A DNA stretch of 64,000 bases from Serinus canaria (GCF_022539315.1 NC_066321.1:2963324-3027323), one strand, 5' to 3'; positions 33,791 to 45,439 are shown, counted from the first letter of the stretch. Notes: generated by a model from the sequence alone, not told the origin. A program made the numbers and translations.

Positions 33791-36689
33791 TAAAAAAGAG
33801 GCCTCCAGGAAAGGAAAGGAAAAAAAAAAAAAGCCTGAATCAGCCTCTAATTCCCTTTCTGCACATAGATTAAACCTCTGCAACTCAAAGACCATTTATT
33901 GTGTGGTTTTACATAAGAAACGGGGGGAAAGAAAAAACCTGAAAGAGTCTCCATGGGTTGTTTGTTTAATTTCTACATCATTTTTTATTTATAAGCGTCA
34001 ACTCTTCCTTTCAGTGTCCCTGACTGATGTTTGGTGGTGTGTAATTTTTAACAGTTACATGTCATGTCTCAGTTAACTGTTTCTCTTGATATAATAATAG
34101 GGCTATAAATGTATTATTTGATCAAATGGATATATAAGGGACGTTTTGCTTTTCAATATTCTTTCTGCTGAGAATGGACCATCTTAGAGCTTGCAAAGAA
34201 CATCCTTTAAATTGACACTGTCCCACAGCGGCTCGACCTCATCCTCACTCCAGAGCCACTCTGGTTTGTGCTCCTCCACCCCAGCCTGCCAACACCAACC
34301 ATAGGAACCAGGCAGCAGGAAACAACAATTCCCTGGGGAATATTAATAGGCAGCAGATGGGTATTTCATGGTGCTGGTGAGAGGGTTTCCCCATCTGGGC
34401 ATCCTCAGCTGAGATGCAGGCGCTGACGTGCTCGTAAATCCAGCTGCTGGGTGCATGACAAGAAACATCGCTCAGAGTTGTATCAGAGCAGGGAGAACAC
34501 ACACAGCCCCTCCAAAGTTGTTTGTGCTCTGGTCCTCCTCATTCACTGTCCTGAGATGAAAGGGAGTTTATGGGCTATTTATGAGCTTGTTGGCTCTCCC
34601 GCTCTGGTGACCCTTTCACTGAGATACAATCAATATTTAAGAGTAATGATAATGGTAGTAGCTGATTTTTTAAGGGAAGTGCATTTAAAACTTTTTTTGA
34701 AGTAGTGAGGGTGTCACCAATGAAGTCTCTATGGATATGGATGTGTGGTGCTCTGGGAGAATGGGAGAATACAGGCTGACCCTTGGCATAGAGAATGGTG
34801 CAGAGGAAAAATGGGTTAATCTTAGTCTAGATTCAGTGACAATTAAAAAAATCTGACACAGACTTTGACTAAGTTTCTTGGTCTTTCCAGATGAGTGACC
34901 AATGGTTTCTTAGAAATAACTGCTTTTTAACATATATGTTCCTTTAGAGATGAGTGCATTTCTGTTGACACAGGGCTATCCTGATGCTCTAGTTTTGCAT
35001 AGAAGTGCTTGTTCCTTGACTCCTTAAAACAGGGTGAAGGGGTTCAGTAGGAAGTATTGTGACAAACATGAAAAATACGAGCTTTGTGTGCATAACATTC
35101 ATCAGAGAGGGTTACAAAGCCAGGTGTGGCTCTTTCTGCTGGCAGAAACCCCCAAATCTGCCCAGCAAAGACGCAGAAACCAGTGGGGACCTACCAGACA
35201 CTCCACGTTTCTTTGCTCCATCAAACACTCTTGGAGATCCTTTGAGTTTAACAAACAAGAAAAGGCAGAAACTGTCAGGGACAGGTTGTGTTTCCTTTCC
35301 TGGAGTGACGTGGAAGGTCTTGGGCTGGTGGCACTGTCCTGTGTGCCAGGGGAGAGCCAGCAGCATGTCAGTGGGACAATCTGAGTCTCAGTGTGGAGCA
35401 GAGAGCCAGAGAAGGCTGCCTAAAGTGACAGGTATTTAACCAAAAGGGTACAGACGGATGCAAGCATCTGAGCTGCTAGACTTGAAGGCTCCTCAGTCTA
35501 AAAAACAAAAGTATGGTGTTAGGAAAGTGCAGTGCCTGAACAGATGTAACTTACTCATAAAAAGAAGTGCCTGTAGGCTTCCTACCAAAGCCAGAAGTGA
35601 CTTCTAGCCCTGAAAAGACCTCCACTGAGACAACTGGGATTTTGAAATGTATTTTCTCTGCCTCTCTGCTGTTGTATTTCTCTATTTGAGTAGGTGCATT
35701 AATATATTTCTGGCAAAACTTGTAGAGAAACAGCAGTTTTATTGCCAAATATTAATGGAACCCTAATTTTCTTGTTTACATATAGATATTTGCAAGAAAA
35801 GATGGTTGAAGGGTTACACCAAATAGGGAATAGGATTGTTTTGTGTTTGTTCAGGCCAGTCCCATCACAGAATTTTGACAGTGAGCTTTCTTGGTAACAA
35901 AACACAATAATCCTTGTCACTTGTCCTGCGCCCTCCAAATATGTGCTTGTTCACCTTCATTGTTAAGAAAACAGGTAAAAACTCCACAAAATGGCAAAAC
36001 TAAAACTGAATGTCTCGATAGGAAAACAGAACAAATAGAAATACATTCCTGAATTAGAGCTATATTTATTTAAACCTGGTCTTAATATTGGAATATTCCA
36101 GATAAAATAACCAGTGCATCATGAATGCCCAAATAACTTTGGGTCAGTAGGTGACAATAATATACTTTATGATGCTCAGTGTGGGGTTCCTACTTTAACT
36201 TCATTTTTCAAAGTTAATTTAATTGTAAGGACAGTTAGAGATCATCCCATCCAAAATTAACTATTAACCAATCAGGCTGTTGCATCTCGTTGGGCATGGT
36301 GCTTGTCAGGAGAGAGACAAGACCCTCAGGGACACAGGGAAAGCATAGGGAAAGTGGAAATAGAATTATTAAAAATAATTAATTTGGCAATTTCAGACAA
36401 TAAATTCAGAACATTATTTAATGACACTTGGAGGTAGTGGAAAGTACTGCAATATTTACTGAAATAATTTTGAGTTGCATAATCTTGTGTTTTCTCCTGG
36501 ATCATCTGTCTTCTGCTGGACACCCTTTGACCCACTGCAGCTGATGCACATTCCCATGTTGGATTCTGCAAATTCCTCTCCTATGAGGCTGCTGAGACCA
36601 CAAGCCCCCCAGTAGCCACCAGCTGGAAATGAAGCTCAGTCAGAACCAACCTGTGCCACATTCAAGTTGGTGACCTGAAGGTAAAAAAC
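33791..36689. other. AT-rich non-coding DNA
   Basis: An A-run with purine context lies at 33810-33832. Frames at 34245-34502, 35034-35439 (two overlapping on +, one on -) lack domains. 36225-36262 ('gacagttagagatcatccca' then 'tccaaaatt') weakly recalls an antisense CR1 tail but is too short to call. Nothing else is recognised. Confidence 0.5.
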
Positions 36690-37120
36690 TTCGATTCCCA
36701 TTAATAACACTTTGAGCCGCTCCGACCTCCAGGATGTGATTAAAAGCCCATTAAATTCCCTCAGTAGCTTTGGCTCATATTGTTTGCATTTTGCATTATT
36801 GTTGTGTATTGTTTGATCACCTAATTATGTAATTTGATTAATTTAGGGAGCGAGCGTTTTTCTGTTTCACGTTCCAGAATTCACCATGCTAAGAGCTCTC
36901 TTCGCCTAGGAAATATCTTTTTGTTTCACTTTACATTTCTCAGAGGGATGAACGAGCTGCTTTCCTTTGTCTCATCACTCAGAATAACAAACGTCAAAGC
37001 TTGGAACCTGGTAATTTGGCAATTTTAGACAATCTCCTCATAACCACGTCTCAGGACACCTTTGAAGCGGTGGAAGTTCAAAGGCTCCGCAAAGACGAGC
37101 GTTGCTTTGCCTGTTGCTAT
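36690..37120. promoter_or_regulatory. Candidate conserved non-coding block (homeodomain-rich)
   Basis: Unique sequence. 'cctaattatgtaatttgatt' lies at about 36820-36839, with 'gattaaaagcccattaaatt' upstream. Scattered CpGs follow ('gagcgagcgtttt', 'cacgttcc', 'cttcgcc', 'gaagcggtgg', 'gacgagcgttgc'), with an AP-1-like GAGTCAT near 37121-37127. The preserved CpGs and motif clustering suggest constraint. Conservation is untested. Confidence 0.3.
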
Positions 37121-37224
37121 GAGTCATTGGAAGTAATTGGTCCTGTCTGATGAATGTTTTGAACTGAGGAAGTAGTGCTTTATTACCACAATCAGATACA
37201 GGTTTTTAGCTGAGGAAGTGGTGT

Positions 37225-37320
37225 TTTCCTCGCAGATGTAGATGTCTGCTTGATAAGGCAGAAAACAGACAGATGTGCCTCTCTGCACTGGGGAAGAGGT
37301 GTGGAGAAGGAGCAAACATA
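37225..37320 (+). repeat. Unidentified dispersed repeat, copy 1
   Basis: 'gcagatgtagatgtctgctt', 'aacagacagatgtgcctctc' and 'gaagaggtgtggagaaggag' align in order with a second copy at 44597-44692. Upstream, 'actgaggaagtagtgcttta' (37162) and 'gctgaggaagtggtgttttc' (37210) suggest an internal duplication, so the element may start near 37155. I do not recognise the family; an LTR or old DNA-transposon remnant is possible. Confidence 0.6.
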
Positions 37321-37344
37321 AGAGCTGAGAAAATTCCATGAAGC

Positions 37345-39989
37345 TACATGAGAGGGGATTTGGAAGCCTTCCCAGTAAGAAAAATTCTCAAAAGCAAGGA
37401 AACTTGCCTTTTAGAGACATAAATACTTAAAGTTTTATATATCAAACAACTATGCCTATCATGGGATTTTCAAGTGCTTAGACTGGACAAAAAAATCAGA
37501 TTAAGCATTCTGAAGGTACTTTAAACAATGTCACCTAATTTTAGGCTCAACATTAGGAGCCTGATGTTCCATTTTCCTTAAACAGATGCTCTCTAACAGT
37601 TCTAAAAGTTGGGGGGTTTTAAAATTCAATATTATAAGGTATCATTGCATATCAAGGTGGTTTTTGGAATAATACGATGTAAGATTAAAGCCCAGAATTT
37701 ATGTTTTCTCTTATCAGTTACTAATGCCTGATGTACTGTGCGGAAGGACCTCTCTCTTGTAAATATTTTACTAAAATTAGAAAGAGAAAAGCCCTGCCAG
37801 AACCACATCTATGCTTTTGGACGTGCATGAGAGCATCCCACAGAGCTGAATGGAGTCTCTGCTCCCCGACAGAGAAGTGCTGAGTTGTGACCCCAGCCTG
37901 GAGCTCACCAGCTCCTGCAGAAACCTTGTGCTCAGATGTGCTGAGCTCAGTCCATCCATGTGTGCCACAGACAGGAGTGGGAGAGCACTTTTTGGCACTA
38001 GGAGGGTTTCCCTCCCTCAATCCCCTTTTGACTTGCTCTCACTGGCTGTGGTGGATCTGTGTTGTGCCATACCCAGTGGACTCTTCAGTGCTGGTCTCCT
38101 CTTGAGGCAGCGCCGATGGTGGGTGTGCACATTATTCATTACTGAGAAGGACCTTTTTCTTTTCCCCAGGCAGAGAAATCTTGAGGAGGGATTTCTTCTC
38201 CCACTGCTGCACTGCAGAGGCCAGAGAAACACAGTAAAGCTCTGAGTGGTAATAGAGAATATCCACTTCAGTGTGTGTGTGGTGTCCAGAGCAGAGTAAG
38301 GAAAGAAAGACTCAAATTTCAAAGGCAAGGAAGACCTTGACTGTGCTGGTGTGTGCTTTTGAGTGGAAACCCAGCACAGCAAGAGTGGTAGACTCAGGTA
38401 TTTTGCAGCACCATTTTTTCCCTCTTGCAGGTGGTGACAGAGAACAGAAGTGGCTCGAGTCCAGCCAGTTTCAATAGCTCAACTCCTTTTATCAGTTTTA
38501 CGATATCGCATTTACTTAATATCACATGGAACAAAGTAAATGTCTGCTAGGAAAGGCTGGGCTGCTGCTCAGCTGACAAATGAGCTGCCCAACGTGCTCT
38601 ATCTCCTCTGTACCCCTGTGTATTCACCTGCACCTCCACCTCAGCCATCATTTTTCTCTTTCCCATCTGGGCTCTGGTTGCTTTGGCCAAGTGACACCTT
38701 CACAAATCAAAGGTTGCACGTGCAAACTTTCCTGGCAAGAGAGGCAAGAAGTTTTGCAGCAGGGAAAATGAAAATAGGTGGACACAGGTTTGGAAGGAGA
38801 ACTCAAGACCTGGGCTGACCTTCATGTCCGCTGCAGTCAGAGCAAAATCATATTTTTACTTTTTCAGAGCTTTGGCAGGTGTTCTGGGTTTAGTTTTCAT
38901 CTGGGTGAGTGTAACAGGCTCTTAGCTCAGCCTGCATTTTGCCCACACAAATATTCAGATATAAATATTTGAAGATCTTTCCTCCTTTAAATTAATTTTC
39001 AGTTTTGTAGTAGATCAATGGTAAGGGAACAAAATGATCATAGCAGAGATTGTGGAGAGATGGGCACTGATAGCTTTGAAGATGTCTCCAGTGTTTTTTG
39101 ACTGTTGAAAACATCACATTTCCATTTAATCTAATGAAACAGGGTCTGATCTCATCCCCCATTTGTGCCCATCACAAAGCTGTCACACATTTTGATACAA
39201 TAAGAATATTCTTATGATCAGTGAAATTGCCAAACTAAATTATGGTGATGGAAGGTTAACCCATCCTCGTGCCCTCTCTGAGAGCTGCCACACACAAGCA
39301 CAAACACTTTCTTGCTCTGCAGCAGCAGGGGCTCCTTCTTTATATGTTTTATGTATTGTAAAGATAATTAATACTTATTAATAGGTTTTATTCCAATTTT
39401 TCCTTTTTAAATATGTTTTTTAAGCACTTTGGCTCAGTACTGTTGTTTTTTTTCCACAGAAATGGGTAATTCCATATTTTATCTAGGAGAGCACCATGAA
39501 CAGCTTAAAGGGGCAGGAGTGCAGCAGTTTGGCCATGTTATTCCAGAAGCTCCAGTTACAGTTTACCCACATTTCTCCTGGCAGGGCATGAGCATCCTAT
39601 GAAAAGGAAAACCTCACCAATAACTTACAAAGTGAGTTGATGAATAAAAACAAAACAAAAAAAAAACCTCACCACATTCAGCCTCTGCCAACCCCAAGGA
39701 ACAGGAATATTATTAAAAAATGAAATTTCACCTTTCCTACAGAACGAACTCAACATCCAGATGTGGGCACAGGATCCACCAGCACTCCCCTAAGCCAGCA
39801 GGGATCCTTGTATCATAAAAATAGAATCACATTTCAGGCTTGAGTCTATTACACAGCAGCAGTTCCTGTTGAGAGCATCACCGGGCATCCAGCTCAGGGA
39901 TTTCAAAAGAAAAAAGCCTCAGTGGCACTGATTAATGGAAAGGCCTGGATGTACTGGTGGATCTGGAAAGCATCTCGTAATCTTTGACA
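37345..39989. other. Non-coding DNA
   Basis: AT-rich with a GC-richer stretch at 37780-38250 and 38540-38830. Frames of 92-131 codons overlap on both strands and show no domain. A short GT run lies at 38270-38281 and A-runs at 39649-39666. I see no CR1. Confidence 0.5.
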
Positions 39990-40200
39990 GACAAGATGTT
40001 TCTTATTCTGATGGGATTTGATCATTGTTTATGAAATTATGCGAGTGACATAGCATCACTGTTATTTTTATCCTGGCATTACAGCTGGTCTAATAATTTG
40101 GATAATAAAGTTACTTATTTTGGCAATAAATCATCATATGTATCCAGAGTTCTTATCAACATTTTCATTTATTAATATTCCCTGACAGAATTCTTATCAA
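39990..40200. promoter_or_regulatory. Candidate conserved AT-rich block
   Basis: Unique sequence with 'ttatgcgagtgacatagc', 'taataatttggataataaag' and 'ggcaataaatcatcatatg'. There are two similar 'gttcttatcaacatttt' / 'attcttatcaatattttt' words about 42 bp apart (near 40149 and 40191). Motif evidence only. Confidence 0.22.
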
Positions 40201-40544
40201 TATTTTTCCACATTTGTTTTTCTTTTGGAAATCCTCTGATTTAAACTTGTATTAAACTTGTATTAATGCAAACCAGTTGATTTATTTGAAATGGTGACAT
40301 CATTTTACTCCAGTCTGGAGAGGTTTACACTTTGCCTGAATTAAAGTGTCCACATGGACTTCTACAAGAACATCTTCAGTTTATCAAGTGCCCGTTTAAA
40401 ATACATATTTTTTCATTATACACCAAATTTTAATTTCCATCTCCATATGCTCTTACACCTGTGTTTGAACCTGTGTGAGCACACACTTGTATCCCACTTT
40501 TTCCCACATAGCTTCTCCTGTTTGTCCTTTCCATTTCCACAGGA

Positions 40545-40608
40545 GAATCACAGAATCGTTAAAGTTGGGAAAGACTCCCAAACTCATCAAGCCCAGCTTT
40601 CTAAAAAC
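40545..40608 (-). mobile_element. Short CR1 3'-tail fragment, antisense
   Basis: 'aatcacagaatcgttaaagt', 'tgggaaagactcccaaactc' and 'atcaagcccagctttct' fit the reverse complement of the older CR1 tail type ('agaatcattaaggttggaaaagacc...atcatcaagtccaac'). Only about 60 bp of the 3' end is present, so it is an extreme 5' truncation or a remnant. Confidence 0.8.
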
Positions 40609-42015
40609 AATTGAGGGAAATATTTACACTAGTTTTATTATTAAGAATGCTGTTTAGGAAAAAACATAAGGAATAAAAATAACTGAAAATTATAACAACT
40701 TGGATTAACCTATCTCAGAATTTCTGAAAAATAGAAAAACCTCAAGACAGGACAATCTCTCTGGTAGTTGGGTGGGTGAGTAACACATCACATTTATGCT
40801 GGGAAGGGAGAATGAAGAGGTGGGAAAAAAACCCCAGAGCTTAACCATAAGTCAAGGCCAGCCACCTACTACCAGTAGTAACTCAGATTTCGAGGAAAGC
40901 TGAGGACTCTCCTGAAATAATGAAAATTTTCTTCCTGAGATAATGATCAGCGCAGGAAAATGAAGACATTCTGTGGGTGAGCAGACCATTGGAGGCTGAA
41001 CATGATCGATTCTACGTGGAGAGTTAATAATTTATCATTAAGGAACAAACTGAGAAAGAGTTTATGCTGTCAGTTCATGCAGTGGGGATAAAAGAAGGTA
41101 TTTATTTAGCCCTGGTTTTGCAACAATAAAATTTGGATTAATTTACAACAGCAGTTCAATGGAGATGTCTGCTCCACAAAGGGAGGGAAGGCAAAGAGGG
41201 AACCATGGAGCAAATATAATTGTCTTGAAAGCTGTGGTTTAACAGAAACAAGCCTGGAAAAGCTTCCTTGAGCCACTGAGTTAAGCCCAGCCCCTCCTTC
41301 TCTCACTGAATGAAATTCTCACCAGAGCTCACTCTGAAAGAACTGGATGTAAATATAAATCTTCAGCTGAAATACAGCAGAAGTTCTACAAACCCCAGCA
41401 TGTTCACATCTGCCACAGCCACTTTACATTAAGACTTTCAGAAACTTGTGTTACAGCTCAGCCATCAGATTTGATTTTCCTATCACCTTGAACACCTAAA
41501 AAGATTTTGGAGGCATATATATATATTTTTTTTTTAATAATAAAGCAATTTAAGTTCTGTTGGTTGAGCCCTGATCTGGCTCATATTTAAGCATGTGCTA
41601 AACTTTACTCGTATAAACAACCCCAGAATTGACCGCAGGGATTCAAAATGCCATTTTGTGCCTCTGAATATTGAATATGCCTGGTTTAAAAATATCCATC
41701 AGCCTAACCAGCAGAGCACAATGCAAAGTGTGTCAGTCCACTGACAGAGAGGAAAAATAGATGAGAGCATCACTCTGAGTGAGCAGGGCTGACAATCAGC
41801 AGGAATAATGACATTCCAGGTGTGGCAATATTTGTGTTTGCTCTTGGTGACGATGGCTGTGACACCCAGCTCATCCTCAGTGCTGTGACAGCAGGGGATG
41901 GAGCTGGAATGCAGGAAACAACTCCCTGTGATACCCACAGGTACAAATTATGAAAACATATTCAGCACTTGCAGTTCCTTCAGTCTATCAGCTACATAAA
42001 AGGCATTTATAAAAG
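40609..42015. other. AT-rich non-coding DNA
   Basis: 'atatatatata' followed by a T-run lies at 41515-41535. No gene, CR1 or other recognised element is seen. Confidence 0.5.
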
Positions 42016-42017
42016 AA

Positions 42018-42212
42018 GCCTAAATACATATTTAACCAATTGACCAGAATGGCACTGAAGGAGTTTTAACATATTTTGAAAAATTGCCTAAATACATATT
42101 TACCCAATAGACTGGAACAGCTGCTTCAGAGTCTCTCTGGTCTCTTGGGTCTGTAATACGTGTTTTTAAAAACTGCCTGGCTATATATTTACCCAATAGA
42201 CCAGAACAACTA
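42018..42212 (+). repeat. Triplicated about 38-bp motif, irregular spacing
   Basis: 'gcctaaatacatatttaacc' at 42018, 'gcctaaatacatatttaccc' at 42086 and 'gcctggctatatatttaccc' at 42175 are each followed by 'aat(a/t)gac(c/t)(a/g)gaa'. Copies 2 and 3 also share an upstream 'ttt(g/t)aaaaa(t/c)tgcc'. Spacings are 68 and 89 bp, so this is an imperfect tandem array with a later insertion between copies 2 and 3. No coding frame. Confidence 0.85.
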
Positions 42213-43076
42213 TTAAGTCAATAATGCACATTACATAACTGTCAATGTTCTTTTTTTTCATCCCTTTTAAAGATAATATAATAAAACAAATTTTAGAAGA
42301 TAATAATTTCAATATAAGGCATTTATTAAGATTGGGGAAGGTCTGGAGTCTGAGGTTGTTGTATGTGTGTCACACTACAGAAGATATCTCAGATCACCAG
42401 AGTGCTTTTGTGTGTGTGTTAAAAGTACAGGGCACTGTCAAGTACATCAGAGCCTGGGGTGCTTAATATAGAAGACAGAACAGCAGTTGGGAGTTGGAAA
42501 GGTCTGGCAGAAGAGAGGGGAGGGAAAAGAAGGGAAGATATGAATCATAAATTCCCAGGAAGGATGGGTAAATCAAGCAGCTGATTTTGAGAAAGCCTAA
42601 AGATAGTACGAGAAACACTGCAAAAAAAAAAAAAAAAAAAAAAAAAAAAGAAAAAGAAAAAAGGCAGGGGGTCTGGGCATCATGGCATCTGAGACCTGCA
42701 TATCAACACCTCAAATACCACAATAAAATCCACAGAAGGACAAATTGTGCTCTGCCTTCCAACTTGCTATAAAAGAAATTCAGTCCTGATTGTTGAACTA
42801 TTAACAATTGATCTTTTCTTAGAATGATACAGCTACCAGGATAATGTCTCCTTAAATCTTTATATATGTTTTAAACCATTAAATTAATTGCAATTTATAA
42901 TGTGTTCTAATTTCTTTTCCTATATAAAATATTTCAAATCTGAAATCATGATCATGGAGATATTGATTTCTTTTTGATCTGAGCACATTTCAGACTGTTT
43001 TGAAATAGTGAATCTGTGTTGCTTTTGGTGTCTGTCCTGCAACATAGTGAAGGAAAATCTGTCTTCAAAAATAATG

Positions 43077-43116
<40 letters not shown>

Positions 43117-43470
43117 GGAGACTCTTGGTGGCTGAAAAAGCAAGGAAGGCTTCTCAGACTTTGCACAACAAATCCAGGCTGGAAACAGATGAAAAATAGT
43201 CAGGAAGTGATGGGAAGTAGTGAATGAAAATTTTACTACAGACAGATTTTTTTCCATAGAAAAAAGTTTTATTTCCTGGCCAGGCCTTGTTTTTCTTTCA
43301 CAGAAATTTCAGTGAAATTTCTTTGTCATGCTGTTTACCTGGTTGGTCAGCAGACACAAACGTGTTGGCACAGGGCAAAACACAGCCCGTGACAGGTGGA
43401 AGAGGTCCTGCAATTCCCTGGATTAATATTCTTCCTGGGGTTATCCCTCCAGGTGAGAACTAAGGAAAGA
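42213..43470. other. AT-rich non-coding DNA with long homopolymers
   Basis: A poly(A) of about 28 nt with an AAAAAG-type extension lies at 42622-42662, and a poly(T) of about 27 nt at 43084-43110. A purine-rich tract lies at about 42500-42540. I see no gene. Confidence 0.55.
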
Positions 43471-43476
43471 TGAAGG

Positions 43477-43719
43477 GATGGATGGATGGATGGATGGATG
43501 GATGGATGGATGGATGGATGGATGGATGGATGGATGGATGGATGGATGGATGGATGGATGGATGGATGGATGGATGGATGGATGGATGGATGGATGGATG
43601 GATGGATGGATGGATGGATGGATGGATGATGGATGGATGGATGGATGGATGGATGGATGGATCGATGGATGGATGGATGGATGGATGGATCGATGGATCG
43701 ATGGATGATGGATCGATGG
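43477..43719 (+). repeat. (GGAT)n microsatellite, about 60 units
   Basis: Pure GGAT from 43477 to about 43628, then interrupted by one-base shifts ('gatgatgg' at about 43626 and 43704) and GATCGATG variants (about 43661, 43690, 43698, 43711). The left end is young and pure, the right end older and mutated. It creates open frames of up to 162 codons reading DGWM on one strand and SIHP on the other; these are artefacts. Confidence 0.98.
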
Positions 43720-44082
43720 CTCAATGGGTGGTCTGCCCTCCTGCACTGATTTACAGCTTTTGGTGTATCACTACAAGAGCTGCTGGGTGCAATGGTGAGG
43801 AAAATCCAACAGAGGAATTCAGGACATTTCATCATTCCTTTATTTTTGCTTCAGCTTTGATAGTCAAGCCCATAAAAGAAAGATGAGCTGCAAAACCACT
43901 GCTGCTCATCAGTTCAGTATTGCTAGAAAGGCTTTTGGCTATTTCACAGCTTTAACTCATTAAACCCTTATTAGACAAAACTCACCTCTTCATTTATTTA
44001 ATGAGCTACTGAATGTCATTAATGACATAACCTTGGACTGCACATGGCTGCTCTCAACCAAGAGCCCACTGTCAGTGCGGAC

Positions 44083-44225
44083 TCCATTCTCCCAGGCTGC
44101 TCCAAGCCCTGTCCAGCCTGGCCTTGGACCCTTCCAGGGATCCAGGGGCAGCCACAGCTTCTCTGGGCACCCTGTGCCAGGTCCTCACAATCCTCACAGG
44201 GAAGGATTTTTCCAAGTATTTTTTC
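44083..44225 (-). mobile_element. CR1 LINE fragment, antisense, 3' tail not recognisable
   Basis: 'ttctcccaggctgctccaag', 'ccctgtccagcctggccttg', 'gacccttccagggatccagg', 'ggcagccacagcttctctgg' and 'gcaccctgtgccaggtcctc' match the young CR1 body in reverse. The expected terminal module ('gaatggtttgggttgg...ccatggcagg') to its left is absent. LINE insertion begins at the 3' end, so the tail was probably deleted later. Confidence 0.92.
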
Positions 44226-44596
44226 CAGTCATTATCAACTTCATGTGAGCTCTGACATGGCAGCTGATGGGTGAAAGCATCTGTATCCTATTATTACCCT
44301 CTACTCTACAGTTCCCATTTCCTGAGCTTTTTAACTGAGTCCACTACACCAGAAATAGTGAAATGAAGGTAACATTAATCAGTGGGCTTCTCTTACCCAT
44401 AAAGTTTAGAATAAATATATATTTATATCTAGCCATCCATTTATTAAAGTAGGGCATTACTTTTGTTGTAACACTTCCAAACTCGCTATTCACTATTTAG
44501 CAGCCTTCCTGCAAGACACAAAATCCATTGTGTAATAATTTCTAGCAGGCTGCAGGAGTGTAAAAGTAGACAGTGTTTCCTTCAAAAATGGAATCA

Positions 44597-44692
44597 TCTT
44601 TCACAGATGTAGATGTGTACTTGTTATGCCAAGATGAGACAGATGTGGCTCTATTCACTCAGGGACAGGTGCGGAGGAAGAAGAGATAAAAC
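44597..44692 (+). repeat. Unidentified dispersed repeat, copy 2
   Basis: 'cacagatgtagatgtgtact', 'gagacagatgtggctctatt' and 'acaggtgcggaggaagaaga' correspond in order to 37225-37320, at roughly three quarters identity by eye. 'gttaaataaataaac' follows at about 44728-44742. Family unknown. Confidence 0.6.
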
Positions 44693-44752
44693 ATTTGTAG
44701 AAAGTGTAAGCAACTGCATTGCTGTTGTTAAATAAATAAACATTCTGCCAAA

Positions 44753-45390
44753 ATGAAAAAAAAAAAAAGTTTATTTGCTTTTTTTTTTTTTCCCCAGAAT
44801 GTTTATTTTAAGCTGCAGCTTAGCTGTGATTTATTCAGATTTATGTTCCCGTATCAATTTAAATTTATAATATGCATTCTATATATAAACATCTGTTTGT
44901 ATATAATCAGGGGAAGGTGCATTGGCACGTATGGGTGTAAATGCACACAGGCATTTTTCATGGAAAATGGGCTCACGGGCACGTGCAGGCAGCTAATCAG
45001 GTGAAGAATGGGAAAATATTTTATTAATATAATGAGGCTTTGTGTGTGAATGAGCAGGGGGTGGGAGGGAGAGGAGAAGCAGATGCTTGTGTTGCCTAAC
45101 ACAGATTAGCCAGTTCAAGCTCCAAATTGCAGGAGAAAAGGCTAATTGCCCTTTGACCACACGGACACTAACAGGAAACCTCCATGCAGAGACATCCTTG
45201 GGGAAAGGGTAAAATGGTCTGGGCCATACGAAAGAGCTTAAAGGTGGTTAAAAGTTGGCTCCTGAAGCACAGGAGTGGCTGTGGAAAAGAGATGAGTGGT
45301 GCTGGGGGTCATCGGGGGAGGGAGCACAGTGCAGAGCAGGGACAGGAGGTGGTTCAGGGGTTGGGAGATTTATTCTATTTTTTACCACTT
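44753..45390. other. Non-coding DNA
   Basis: A-run at about 44757-44768 and T-run at 44780-44791; AT-rich to 45000 then GC-richer purine-biased sequence. Frame 45255-45650 (+, 131 codons) reads through the hairpin at 45.4 kb and has no domain. Confidence 0.5.
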
Positions 45391-45395
45391 TATCC

Positions 45396-45438
45396 GTTGG
45401 TTTAGTTTTGTTTCATCAAAAAACAAAACTAAACCAAC
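45396..45438. repeat. Perfect 18-bp inverted repeat (hairpin), 7-nt loop
   Basis: The left arm GTTGGTTTAGTTTTGTTT (45396-45413) and the right arm AAACAAAACTAAACCAAC (45421-45438) are exact reverse complements, separated by 'catcaaa'. No T-run terminator context or flanking mobile element is seen. The stem is A/T-rich but not a simple repeat. It could be a recent templated inverted duplication. Confidence 0.97.
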
Positions 45439-45439
45439 T

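Noticed and set aside
36225..36262. 'gacagttagagatcatccca' as a possible antisense CR1 tail
   Set aside because: Too short, and the following sequence does not continue the CR1 pattern.
43470..43720. Direct repeats as a possible CRISPR-like array
   Set aside because: The repeat is a 4-bp microsatellite with no spacers, and the DNA is vertebrate.
43347..43886. Frames of 76-162 codons with DGWM or SIHP repeats
   Set aside because: Direct translation of the GGAT array; not protein genes.
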